Origin: Taiwanofungus camphoratus
Taxonomy: Eukaryota > Basidiomycota > Agaricomycetes > Polyporales > Taiwanofungaceae
NCBI GenBank assembly: GCA_003999685.1
Contig: CP021227.1
Location: 124,001-188,000 of the forward strand
Reading direction: 5' to 3'
Length of the DNA stretch: 64,000 bases
The notes below the pieces were generated by a model that searched no databases, had not been told where the DNA came from, and saw only the letters and a list, made by a program, of their open reading frames with translations. Every line of letters starts with the position of its first letter. Position 1 is the first letter of the stretch. This document shows, piece by piece, positions 12,945 to 24,712 of this stretch. A program made the position numbers and the translations under genes.

Positions 12945-15900
12945 TGTGCTGAGTAAATGATGAAATCAAGTCTTGACGACCGACATTGTAAAATAGACCC
13001 CATCACAAGGTCCGCTGATAGGAATGACGGATTTATCAGTTGTGGTGCGTTCAACACACAAGCTGACTACCGAGCATAGCATCCAAGCCCAGCAAAGGAC
13101 AGACGTTGCTCTGGTCGCTGCTTTGGCTTGGTCGTCACAAGCACAAGGCCGGGTCGAGAGCAGTCTAGCAGCCGTTGCGCGCGGCCAGACGCGCGGAGAC
13201 TGCAGTCCATATCGAGGGCACCGCAGGAAGGTGAGCGCGGGACGTATCGCGCCGCTAACTGCGAACGTCACAGGACCCTGTAAGAAACCTGGTAATGCCA
13301 ATTTACAAACTGCAGTGGGTCGGACAGGCCAGTTACCGTGTTCCTAGTCGTCAGAAACCCGACACCGTCTCAATGACGGTAAGGATGGCGGAACCTTAGA
13401 TGCGGTGCCGCGTCGCCGTCAAAGGCCCAGAAGAGATCGCTCGAGCCATGCTTCAGCTAGCCCCACGCAGGGGTCTGTCGAGCGAGTAGTGCGTAGCGGA
13501 ATCGCCCTTTGTTATTGCACCGGCATGGCATGGCATGACATGGCATGGAGTTGAGTCGCGGGCATCGTGCGTCTGAGATATAGCGTACGGGCGGCCAACA
13601 GGGAAACGGCAATGGGAACTGACAACAGGGGGCTGAGCAATTCGGGTGAAGAGCCGGTTCAAGATCAAAGATATACGACGACCGGGCCATTATGATCATC
13701 GATCGTCGATCAAGGGAGAGGGACGATTCCACACACAAGGATGAACTGATCGGGTGGAGGGTGGGGGCGTGAGGTGGTAGCGGTTGATCTAAGGTTTTCA
13801 AGGGAAACGCTTGGGCTCACGATCTCAATTTGACAGTCGATCTACAAATGGCAAACGTGAATGCACCCAGAATTGCGATCCAAATTGCATGACTCCTGCG
13901 GTGCGTAGATGGCAGGGCAAATACGAGATTGTATTGGTACCTATTTCCGTGTTTCCAGACGCGTTCGGAGCCCGTGGCCCGCCTAGGACCCTTTTAAGCC
14001 GCCGTAATGTACGATTATAGGCAGGAATCAAGCATAGAGGATGATATCTAAGGAGCCATATTGTCTGAAGACAGACGCACGTCTCAGCACGCACGCACTA
14101 ATAGATAGCGATACGAGTCTCGGGGAGAGACGATCACAGACGGAGGGGTTACACTAGACAAGAGAAGGGTATCGAGACCCAGGGACGACGACAAGGGCAA
14201 CGAGAGCCGTCGGTTCCTAGTCAGCATCATCCGGACGCGTCGGTGTTGATCCTTCCGCTAGTCCCTACCACACCTCGCCCATGTGTGCTAGCAGCAGATG
14301 CTGCGTCCGAGACGCGTCGCCAGGCTATGAGACTTGTAGCTTGAGGCTTGGAGAGAAGAGGGCGACGCGTGATGTCCTGACAAGAAAGTGATTAGAGCAG
14401 GCGGTTCCTCGAGTCCAGACAGAAGGGAGGAATCGCGAAAGGAAAACAGTCAATGTAGCCGGCGCCATCATCGTTGGCAGAGACATTCGCTTGCCATGAA
14501 AGGTCTCCCTGCAAGTGGGTCATTCGGATCAGGGTTGTGGGTCACCTGCAGACCGGATTCTGACTGCCTGGAACCCACCATACGTACAAGTGAATACTCA
14601 CTATGTCCTGTCTGTGCTCGATATGTCCTATACTATATATCAGGCGAGCTATTTATACTAGTGTAAGTATTTGCGGTGGTGCGTGACGTGTGGGCATTTG
14701 AAAGTGATAGTCGAGTGATAGCCTCCGTCGTGAGTTTATTGGCTTCCATAAATTCATGCATAGGAGCTGGCTGTGTAGCACACGGTGTCCAGGCCAAAGA
14801 ACACATTTTCAAGCACCGGCCTTCCTCTGATCGGTCACCAGCTGCACGGTGATGGCTGAAATTCGCTCGGACCGCGATCTCCTTTGCCCGACCCCACTGC
14901 GCTTCTCAGTCAGTCCGTTTTCCGATGATTCTCAGGATAGGTACCGGACAAATGGGGCTATAGAAGCGGGCACAGCCGTCTGGGCGAGGAAAGGGCTGTA
15001 AGGCAGCGAAGCAGGCAATGGCTGTCTACTAGCATATGCGTGCTGGGAGTATCCGGACACGGTGTATACAAGACTGGCGTCACCGGGAGACGCTGGGTGG
15101 ACTGGCTCATGGAAGAGGAGTGTGAGCAATGACCGGAGGACAGATTGCGGCTCGTCCTTTCGTACATGCCGTGTGGACACTGGCCAGCGAGTGTGTACCA
15201 GGCGGTGCGGGCTACGGAAAGAATAAGGGGCCATCCAGAATACACACCTATACGTTCCCTTGAAAATCACCCCATGCACATATCCTTCATATTGGTCCAC
15301 AGAAGGATACGGCGAAATTCACGAGGAGTCTGACAGCGGCGTAAGCTGTATCAGACGCACGGAGACAAGAACCCGAGAAGGCGAGTATGCTGCGACATGA
15401 CAGTCAGGTCAACTAGCAGCACAGCTGGAGAAGGATGGCCAGGCATGAGGAGACTAATATCATATTCAAGCAGAAGAAGCGGTCGAGCGTGCGGAGCACG
15501 CGCAGGGGATATCTCAGCTCAGCGGGGCAAGTCACGGACGACATATTCCACCACTGGAACAAGACCGGTCACAAGAGCCTGAGCAGGAAATCGTGAATGA
15601 CGGGCCGGCAGATACGTTGCGCTGGGCATCAGCTTGGACGTCCGCCGACTGCCTTGTGACAGTCAGAGTCGGTAGGACCAAGAGGTTGCATTTCAACTCC
15701 TGTCCAGGAGCACAGGGACGGGAGCCAAGTGCACCTAGCGCCAGCCGCTGCGCGTCATGTCCCTACATTCAGAAGAGCCGACTTGCGCCACGGCCCAGAT
15801 CCCCAATGCGTGCTTTGAGGTGTGCACGGATGAGGGGGGTCGCAGAATGAGCTAGGAGAGGCAGACGAAGCATCGCGCATGAAGGCTCGAATCGACGTCG

Positions 15901-17399
15901 ATGCAATTTTTTGATTTGACTGTTGAGTGGGAAGCATACGAGTTCTGCGCTTCTCCAAGTAAGCGCCTCTCAACTGTGCGTCGCCGGCGAACGTCTAGCA
16001 GTGACTGGGAATGAAGCAAGAGGGGCCATGTTGGTCCGCGCGCTTCTCGGGTTATTGCCTTGAGAGCAGGGGCGCCTGCAGTTCGCTTCGGTCTTCATAT
16101 CAGGAGTGTGGGGAGGCCTTTGTGAGATGTGCTTTACAGCCCTTTTTTCATGTGCACGCACAACATAGGAGCAAGTGAGCAACACCGGTGATGGAAGTCG
16201 CAGAGGCACGCACATGAGCCGACTGAAGAGTGAGGACAAAACGTAGGCAGTTCAATGGCGCCTTTTGGTATCTAGGCGGAAATACTTGGGCCAGAGATTG
16301 TGAAAAGCAGACGTCGTATCCCTCAGTAAACCATCCCTCGGCACCACGCACACAGTTGACTTCACAAGCACAACCTCAAGAACACTCACCAGACCGCCAT
16401 AATCCGTTGAAGTATAATCTGCATAAACCCGAGGATTTTTAAAATAAAAAAAAGAAAGACAATGTCGTGACGCGCTCGAGGACGAGCACACGCGAGGCAT
16501 AGGTAAAAATAGATCGGTCTTGTGATCGTGGTCAGATCTAGACATCCCTTCTCTGCCAAGCTCCGCGCGTGAATTGGAAGTGCATCCCCGTCTGTGGTCA
16601 GTACTTACCGGACAACTTCAACCATCTCTTCGTTTCTCGATCCCGACGACCAGCAACGAGTACGCACTGGGGCATTCGCAGAACCTCAAGCTTCAAGATA
16701 CGCCTGTATTTCCGATGGTACTGTTCTCTTCCGCCAAGGGCGGTGCGCCGTCAGCCGAGTCAGTGTGTATGACGGACTTCATGGTTAGTCCAAGTGCGGG
16801 TGATACCGAAATCTCTAATGACGAAGGGCAAGGCGTCGGAGATGACTGAAGTCGTAGAGGATGAGCTTCAAGTGGGCCGCATACTGTATGCGAACGTGAG
16901 TTCACACGCTTGGTTGGCTAATGTAAGGCTCACAGAGCCGTACCTGAGGTAGTCGCAGACCTCTGAACACGACGAGGGACACAGGTGTAGTTTTCTCAAC
17001 TCGCTTCAAAACTCCGTCCGACATTGAACAATTGACGGGCGGCAAGTGACTGGTGACTGACATCCGCAGGCATTTCTGACTAGGGAGGGGGGACATGCCG
17101 CACTCGTGATGGCAGTCATCCTTGATTGACTCGCCACGACGGACCGAGCCTCAGTGCACTTCCACACTCAATCACGTTTACATAGCCCTCGTTGATTCTC
17201 CTACTCTATCGCAACATTCTGTACAGTACGTGCCTCCGGCTTCCAGGCATTATTTCTGGCTAACGTAGGTCCATCCTCAGTTGGGTGACCGATGCGATCG
17301 CGTATCCTAGACAAGTTACGCGTGTGCTAGATTGGAATTAGACGCTACACTCGTCGAAGCATTGACGGTACGCACGCATCGAATCTCAGGCTACCAGCT
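12945..17399. other. Long unassigned region, about 4.5 kb
   Basis: No gene supported. Many short frames on both strands, none with a recognisable product. A GGCAT-type short tandem repeat lies at 13522-13548. A plus-strand frame around 16574-16849 (about 90 codons) has protein-like composition but no ATG and no family match. I cannot exclude genes with very short exons such as the one at 19558. Confidence 0.45.
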
Positions 17400-18260
17400 G
17401 ACAGCCGTGCTATATGATGCTGTACAAATCTGCTACGTGATGGACCAGAAACATCGGCTTCAGCGCTCGTGATTTCGATGCGACGACGTCATCTCTGCTA
17501 TACTCTCCTCTCGCACTCTCCGGCTTGGCCAACGCCATCTGGGGCTCGTTGCCATGCTGCCCATGAATTGACCTCTTTGTTGGAGTAGTGTCTATTATCT
17601 CTCTTCACTCCCTCCCTCAAATGATGCAATCCTTTGATACCTTCAGCTAGTTTGAAAAAGATCATCCGTATAACTGGTTCCTAATCCTTGACTCGGAAAC
17701 TCTACCCAGGATGCTCGGGGACGAATTTCAGCACCTGGCAATACCCTTGATCATAGAAGGTGACTTCCCGTGATGGTCCGTTTCAGTATAAAATCCCCTG
17801 GTTTTCATGCACTTTCTCAACAAGGGATCAGATGAATTTAGTACCTCACTGCAGGTCACAATTGTTGAAGCTATCGTGGCCTTCGCCCTCCACTGGGTTG
17901 TCACGATCGTTGGCCCACATACTTGGAGACAATGAGCCGGTCGCTTCCAGTCACGTCCGTACGGTCACCACCTTCCAGATATATGTGACCTTAGGTAGTA
18001 CATCTTAGCATTATCTCACCATGTTTAACAATGTACAGATTACCCCGCCCCTGACTGTGTTGACTGGAGCAGCAGCATCATTGTTATTATTGCACGTAAA
18101 CGCTTCAACAGTCTGAAAGAAGGTACAGTTCCTCGCCTGGTGTGCTAATATGGCCAGAGAGGCCCTGAGTAGGCTGAATCACGAGGTGAAGGACCAGCTT
18201 TTCCGTCCAGTTTGGTACGGTCGTGGTATCTTGTGGATCTTCCAGACTCTATGCTCACAG
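17400..18260 (+). pseudogene. F-box-family remnant, copy C, heavily decayed
   Basis: Fragments in shifting frames match the second half of copies A and B in the same order. At 17711-17762 LGDEFQHLAIPLIIEG matches LGDVLHELVVPLNLAG of copy B, followed by a GT at the same intron position. Near 17826, DQMNLVPHCRSQLLKLSW matches the start of copy B exon 2. At about 18042-18125, DCVDWSSSIIVIIARKRFNS matches DTVDWEHVNDVTAHQCFDR. At about 18184-18235, EVKDQLFRPVWYGRGIL matches EVVSQLHRTAWHARGIL. The frames are not continuous and no F-box start is visible, although a weak match to the region after the F-box may begin near 17470. An older relic than copies A and B. Confidence 0.55.
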
Positions 18261-19557
18261 ATTGAGACTTGAGTTGCCACGCAGGCTTACGGTCATCGTG
18301 GCCTTCATAGAGCGGCTCCTATTCTTTAGACTTTGGATAACTTCACAGCTGGATATGCATATCCTCAATATTTCGTCATCTCTTCCTTCCCTAACACCAG
18401 AACCTTTTAGTGGGTGCACGTGTTGCGGGGTCATTGAAACTAGCTGCTTATTTCCCTCAAAAGGGCGCTGTTGCTCTCCAGACCAGTCCGAGTCCGAAGT
18501 CGAGAGATTGGTCGTAGTTAGTGTAGTGGTCTTTGTCTTCAGTCTAATGTTCTTCATGGACAGTTCCGTTCACGAAGATACATCCCACTCTTACATGAGA
18601 CTTGTCAGAAATCGTGGATCCATACGGCTTCCTGGATGAGCAAGCTGCTATGATAAGGTATGCATAGTGCGTCTCCTGCTACGTAATGTTCAGCCGTTAG
18701 TTCACCAGCTAATTTTGCAGATTGATCAAGCGGGCGCGTACAGGTGCCCGAGGCGAAAGCGAAGTCGCCACAGGTGAACATCTTGATATGATGCATAGTG
18801 GCGACAAGGCCTGGGCAGACATTGGATTCATCAGTGCTCAGGATGACTTCACTTGGGATTCAGCAATGATGTCACACAGAGGCGTAGTATTTGAAAGATC
18901 TCGACGTTCATGCTTGAGTCATCCTAGGTGTTTCGAGTCTCGACCGCGCAGGATGTGGAGACGGCACGGGTGAAATTTGGTAGATGTTTCGCAAGTTGTT
19001 CTTGATGTCGCATCTACTAGCTGAAAAGTAAGTGGCCCCCTATTTCGGCGGTCTTGACATTTTTCTTGCTCTGTACAGCGCCTTCCCGCATTTTCTACGT
19101 CGGGGCACCCGTTCAGAATACGCAATGCACGGGTTATGATGGCCATGCTTCTGAATGGCGTAGACCGCACTCAGCATATTCACGACCGTGATAAAATCAT
19201 CGTGCGTGGTCCAGGAGCCTTTCCCGTTTCAAACTATCCCTTGGCCGCTAGATAGACCCACACGCGTCGCACTGTCTTCAATAGTCTTATTCTTATGTAA
19301 ACGCACATACTTTTCTTTCGTTTGATGTAGTTGCGGTCTGTGTTCATTCCACCGAGTCGGCGGTTAGTGAACAGAACATACCAGGAAACAAAGGTCTCTT
19401 TGTGTTCTTTGATATGCAAACCTTCTGTTTACCATGCATTGCGATTTGCTGATAGCGGTCATCGATGCTATGCTAGCATATATACAAAGGATTGAATCTA
19501 ATTCAACACTGAGAGATGAATAATGATACAAGGATGACACAAATCAACAGTATGCGC
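18261..19557. other. Unassigned region with possible coding fragments
   Basis: No complete gene. A plus-strand frame from about 19079 to 19254 reads like protein (it includes VMMAMLLNGVDRTQHIHDRD) and follows a CTGTACAG acceptor-like site. Another at 18700-18930 has AWADIGFISAQDDFTWDSAM. I could not connect them or name a family. They may be relics like the F-box copy just upstream. Confidence 0.35.
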
Positions 19558-20305
19558 TTAGCTCTTCTCGTCCCATCGCTCATATGAGTCCCTCTCTAGA
19601 CTGGTCTTGTACGCGTCCTCAATTGTGACACAGAGATTGTCAAGGTCGGACAGTGCTGTAAGGAGCGCAGTGAGGGATGAAAGATGATCTATCAACGCAA
19701 TAAGTATGGCTGTATTGAAAGCCTGTGTACCGTCTCAAATGATTACATACCGTACATCTGTATGCGGATGTGAATATGGTTTTCTGAAGGATGCGGGACG
19801 CTGCGTATTGCATGAGTCAACGGTCAAAGGCGAGGCACGAGTGTGGAAAGCAGGAAGCAGAAGGCGAAAGTCGGTCGGAACGAAGACATTTTGCTCCGTT
19901 ACCAGCCATAACAGACTTGTCGAGTAATCGACCTAACATGCCCTGAGTTGCAAAGGGCAACAAGGACAACAAGCCAGATCGTAACGAAGTAGCGTACGAA
20001 AAGCAAACATACCTGTAGCCGCAGAACTCCACCTTCGGACTTCGCACGAGTTGAGAGTGAGTTCGAGCTCTGAAGAGGAGTCAGACGAAAGCAAGCTTAC
20101 TTTTTCATTATCATCCACCTCAAGGCGTTTCCAATAGTATGCGACTCATCATGGATTTGGTACGTTGCCGCAGACAAATCAGACTCCGCGCCTTTCAGCT
20201 GGGCCACATTGTAGAGTTGTGAGCGTCATGCCAACCGAAGGTCAATAGGCCACCGGCACACAATGAACAACTCACGATTCTGATCTTAGGTGTTGTTTCC
20301 GCCAT
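19558..20305 (-). CDS. RPC19: RNA polymerase I/III subunit AC19 (Rpc19)
   Basis: Small shared subunit of RNA polymerases I and III, the counterpart of Rpb11, which pairs with AC40 in the assembly platform. Five short exons, 20305-20276, 20198-20101, 20039-20013, 19800-19751 and 19688-19558, join to 111 residues with every phase matching. Seen: YQIHDESHTIGNALRWMIM, then NPKVEFCGYS, then PHPSENHIHIRIQ, the core motifs of the Rpb11/AC19/archaeal RpoL fold, and a helical C terminus LSDLDNLCVTIEDAY. The length is normal for the family (about 110-140). The 27-nt third exon encodes only the VEFCGY block, which explains why no long open frame marks this gene. It is divergent from the gene at 20979. 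Confidence 0.93.
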
Positions 20306-20978
20306 GCCCTCAACTTGCCGCACTGTTCGACGGACAAAAAGATCGAGGGTTGCATCGTGGGAATTGAACGTTAACCGATAAACAAACAAAGATAACTCTT
20401 TGACCTCCGTTGACTGCTCAACGAATGTAAGATGACACGAATTTGTCTCGGTCTATATTCGCAAGTGTTTAGTTCTGTGTATGTACAACATCTATCTAAC
20501 CCTTTGGAAAGATGGCAGGGTTGGCCACGCTAATACGTAGCAGAAGCGATAGATCTTAGCAATAGATCTTAGACGGTGTTGACAAACAAAGCAAAATAAC
20601 GCGGCCACGCGGCCATTGTCCCGAATCTACACAACCGAACAAAGGCCTTTGGGCAACTTTATCCGTGCCTATTGAATCCATTCAACGGCGCTTATCCCAT
20701 CTCTTGGCGAGGTTTGACAATGTCATTAGATTTTCACAGTTCAGAAGTCAAAGCTAAGTATAAAGCCGTGGCCGATGGCCGGCTAACCTTCATCTCCTCA
20801 CTGCCTTCCCTTTTACTCCAAGGGCCCCACCCGATACCCGCCTTTTTCATTTCATAGCTCTATACATAAGGCAGGCCCTTGCTACCCCGGTGGACGCAAA
20901 GTCATTTTACGTATCTCGATCTTATTCCTGTTATCCATCTGCCGCGCTCTGTATTCTCGCACCCGTCCGTTAAATCAA
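20306..20978. promoter_or_regulatory. Divergent promoter region, RPC19 and 192-aa gene
   Basis: A 673-bp region between two divergent ATGs. It should hold both promoters and 5' UTRs. I see no TATA box placed convincingly, and no coding potential. Confidence 0.5.
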
Positions 20979-21609
20979 ATGGCGTCCTCGCTTCCGCACT
21001 GCCCAGATACTCGTCCCACGCTTCCGCCAATCCACACACTCGGTCTTCCTTACATGTCGCCTATTGGCGTTCCTAATTTACATGATTTTCATGACCCTAA
21101 TGACTTTTCGGTTCGTCTCGTCTCCACCGCGACTCATGATCTTGACTGACAACGTTGGATAGAACATAGTACCTGCGGACGTAAATCGGGATTGGTCTCG
21201 TTCACGCCAGACGTCGGTGTCATCGACGCTATCGTCAGGCACCTCCTCATCGCGCTCGGTCTCTCCCTGCGATGCTCAGCCCTCGTCTCTGCGTAGTAGC
21301 TTCACTGCATCATTCCCTGGGTTTTCCCTTGTGCGCACGACTTTCGATAACGCGAACGCCATCATCGTCGTGCCTCCACCGGTTACACCACACACTTCCG
21401 ACGATTCCGATGGTTCCCCTTCCTCACTCACCCTTCCTCCTCTCGATAATTCAGAGAGAGGTAAAGCATTTCTCCTCGTTGGTCCGGCAGTAGAACACCT
21501 GCGTCATCCGCAACGCCGAATCACCAAAGGAGCGCGAATGCATCCCTACCGTATCACCCGACGATCGAGCAGACGGGCTTCTACATCATCGACATCAACT
21601 GACGTTTAG
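20979..21609 (+). CDS. Small conserved basidiomycete protein, function unknown
   Basis: Two exons, 20979-21110 and 21163-21609, join in frame to 192 residues. The N terminus has LPPIHTLGLPYMSP, the middle is Ser-rich, and there is a hydrophobic-acidic block NANAIIVVPPP followed by a Pro/Ser/Thr linker. The C-terminal motif is the most distinctive part: LLVGPAVEHL, then HPQRRITKGARMHPYRI. I recall the same order of motifs (SIxxLGLPL, VVVPPP, LLVGPAL, KGARVHPYRI) in hypothetical proteins of other agaricomycetes, which supports a real gene. No enzymatic domain or signal peptide. The basic C terminus and low-complexity body suggest a regulatory or nuclear role, but that is speculation. Confidence 0.75.
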
Positions 21610-22139
21610 CCTGGACAACGAACATTGTAGAGACGGCACATACAAAGTGTACTAGCTTATTGTTTCATCATCTCAGATGTATTGTTTGCAAGGATTAGGG
21701 CGTGGGTCCAAACTCTGTATCACTATACTAGTTCACTGGATAATCAAATGTATCATACCTTGTTCTCTGTTTATTCATCTCCACTGGCACGATACAGTAG
21801 CGACAATTCGCTATTGGGTGTCAATCGCATATCACCAGAATTATTTGTCAGAGTCACAGGAGGGCAAGTTGTAAGTGGGCTTGGGTCATTCAGCTACTGC
21901 TCCACAACTAAAGCTAGCTCAACAGCAACCCGCGGAGTGACGTTGTCGCGAATCCACCACACAAGCGACCGAAGATCTACCTGCATACATCTGTTACCAA
22001 TGCACTCTTTAATAGTCTCACCGGTCAAACAGCGTATGATAAGACCTGCTACAGCGTGTACGTGTATTACACAATGTGATACAGTATAGTATGCAAATAG
22101 GAGCTACATGTCTGTGTACAAATCGCACGCTACAATTGA
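21610..22139. other. Convergent intergenic region
   Basis: About 530 bp between the 3' ends of the 192-aa gene and YVH1, transcribed toward each other. It should contain both 3' UTRs. Nothing else is seen. Confidence 0.5.
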
Positions 22140-24033
22140 CTACACCACTTCGTCGACCTTTGATCGGTGTATACAGAATCCCTTCACAAGAATTGATGTC
22201 AGGAAGGTCATGACACTGATATATTGAGATACGAAAAAACTTACAGGCACGACCCACTCCTTACAGCTGCAGCAAACACCCGCCCAGTCGTAATTTCCAA
22301 GCTTTGTCCCACATTTCTTGTTCGGGCATATAATTTTGCCTGCTAGCTGGCCCTCCTCAAGGAATGGCTCCATCCATTTCATCTGAACAAACACCATTGG
22401 ATCCTTTAAACTGACTCTCAAGTAGATCGATGACTCACGGGCTCGACAAAGTAGCCAGAACATTTCGGATTAATAATAATCGGTGGGCTGTGCGGTGCTA
22501 CCCTCATCCCGCTTGACGATGAAGTCGAGGTAGAGGTCAGAGGCGTCATGGCCACAGGTTGACGCAAAGCTGCCAACTTCGGATTGGCATATAGCTGAGC
22601 CGCTAAATCCGAGGGATGCGAGAAACCGTTTGACTGAGACAAGCGTCTCGCGACCATGGGGGGAAGTCCAGTTCGCGCCTCATTGGAGCTTGAGGGAGAC
22701 ATCGGTGGCGGGGAATGTTCTGCCATTTTCGCGCCCGTGTTGTCACCGATCGCATTCTGTGTATCTTCGTCGGCAGAGTCTTCACCCTCAAGTGCAGACT
22801 CTGACAGGGAATCAGAAATATCCTGCCCTAGCTGCGCTGCACCCTCGAATGCAAGGAGGGAAGACTTCAGTGGGCGCGTATCCGTATTCGAGCCGAGACG
22901 TGTCCGTGCTGGCGGATCATGCTGTGATGACCGCCGCGACACGGTGGGAGAAGTGGGTGAGAGAGGAGTCAACGGCCCAAGCGGTCTCCCTTCCTTGAAA
23001 GACGGGCGTCGCGAACTAGGTGGGCTTAGAGCGGTGAGCGGACTCAGTGGCTTGCCATCATGCATAGAAGGACGTCTCGAGGTTACTGGAGACAGGGCGG
23101 AGAGCGATGCAGGAGTAGCAGGTCCGAGTTGTCCATGATCCAGCATGTGCTCCCTTGTTGCTAACTCATATCTGCGAGATGAATGAGTAAAAGGAGGGAC
23201 TTCCGCCTGGTGGGCGAGCGCTTACCTGCACATTTTACAACGGATCCTGCGGCGCGGGCCCGCTGGAGTTGGAGCGGTTGAATCCGACGGGGTGTGCGGA
23301 TACTTCGCAAACATGTCTGTCTCAACGGAACCATCACCATCTAAAGCAGTCGCATTTAGAAAAAATCCCCGGAGTAATTGACACACTTACTCATTATGTC
23401 CTGTACCACTCTTTCGAGATAGAACATACGAGTTGCTTTATCGCGTCGAGAGACCTTGAATGACGCCTGGTGGAAGATATCCAATTGCCTCAAGAAGCCA
23501 TCATTTGGCCTAGAGGTTATGATTATTGCCAACACCCCAAGATACCGACGGATTAGTTCACTCACTGCACGTTCGGACGCGCCTTCTTCACAAGCTCCAA
23601 AGCAGCATCAATGTCAATGTGCCTATCATACATGAGATACGCGGCTACGATAGTTGCGCTGCGACCTGCAAGACTTCTGTCAATGCTATCTACTATCCGA
23701 GGATATTACGCAACCTACTTAGGCCAGCTTGGCAATGCACAAGCACGCCTCTGCCCTTGTCTAGCTCAGCTTCTATGAATGTGATGGCCGAGATGAGATG
23801 TGCAAGAATATCCGCATCTTCTGTGTCATCAAGATTGATTTGCAAGCGCGTGAAGGCCTACTGCGACTCGTCCGAGCATGATCCCGGTAGCGAACTATAT
23901 AGCGTACCTCATGGATGGACACCCTTCCGCGCATGGCTGTCAGGACGCTGTGAATATTGTTCTCTCTCAAATTTTCAGCATTGAGTGCACTCGGAAGATC
24001 GCCTATCCAGAGGTTGCTGACAATCTCATCCAT
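22140..24033 (-). CDS. YVH1: Dual-specificity phosphatase Yvh1 (DUSP12)
   Basis: Yvh1 releases Mrt4 from pre-60S ribosomes so that the P-stalk can assemble. In yeast this needs the zinc domain, not the phosphatase activity. Eight exons join to 510 residues: 24033-23908, 23857-23719, 23665-23566, 23509-23391, 23340-23226, 23171-22439, 22403-22245, 22181-22140. The phosphatase domain starts at residue 1 (MDEIVSNLWIGDLPSAL); the catalytic loop HCQAGLSRS has Cys at about 84 and Arg at about 90, both present. The zinc module is IRCKMC (about residues 194-199), YFVEP (near 440), ICPNKKCGTKLGNYDW and CCSCKEWVVP, ending RSKVDEVV, as in human DUSP12. Between the CxxC and YFVEP lies an unusual insertion of about 240 Ser/Pro-rich residues with repeated SRRPS motifs; human DUSP12 has about 35 residues there. 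Confidence 0.95.
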
Positions 24034-24712
24034 GGCGCTCGAGTATTCAGAGGGTCAAGTCAAGTCAAGAATACTGAAGTGATGATTGATAATAACGCAA
24101 AGACCAACGATTCTCAGAGACTTTACACCTAGGCACAACGGTTCTCCGGTAGAGCCGAAGCCGACACAGCTAAGGTTGAGCCGAATGGTATTGTCCTTAC
24201 AACGTCTTGCGGTTCTACAATAAGTATTAGATTAGGAGCATGGAATCCAGAGCTTCGTAAATTCGATGTTGAAGGTGTTCTTACAGTGAGAATTGCAACT
24301 CAAGGGACAGGTGAAGGACAGAAGATGCTAGGCAAACGCATGCAAAAGGCGCTTGTCGATTTATACACGAGCGTCTCTTGGCCTGTGCTCAATCGCAGCA
24401 AAATGAACGCCGGAGACAAGAGACCCAACCAATCTCCCAAAACTACAAATAAATGGTGACTATAGACACATAGTTAACAAGATGCCAAACATAAGGTGCA
24501 GCTGAAGAGATCAATAGCAATGCGACAAGTTATGGATACAGTAAACAGCGAATGAGGTCGACGAACGATGAACAACCAAACTGCAGTCATTATAGCGCGA
24601 TAGCAAGTAAAGAGTAGAATAGAGCAATGAACGCAGTATAAGCTTCGGATATCACGGTACACAATCAGAAGCGGATGTGATTTTCGAGAGATGTTATAGA
24701 TAGTCGCTGGCC
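24034..24712. other. Intergenic region between two minus-strand genes
   Basis: About 680 bp, containing the YVH1 promoter and the 3' UTR of the coiled-coil gene. No coding potential that I can support. Confidence 0.45.
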
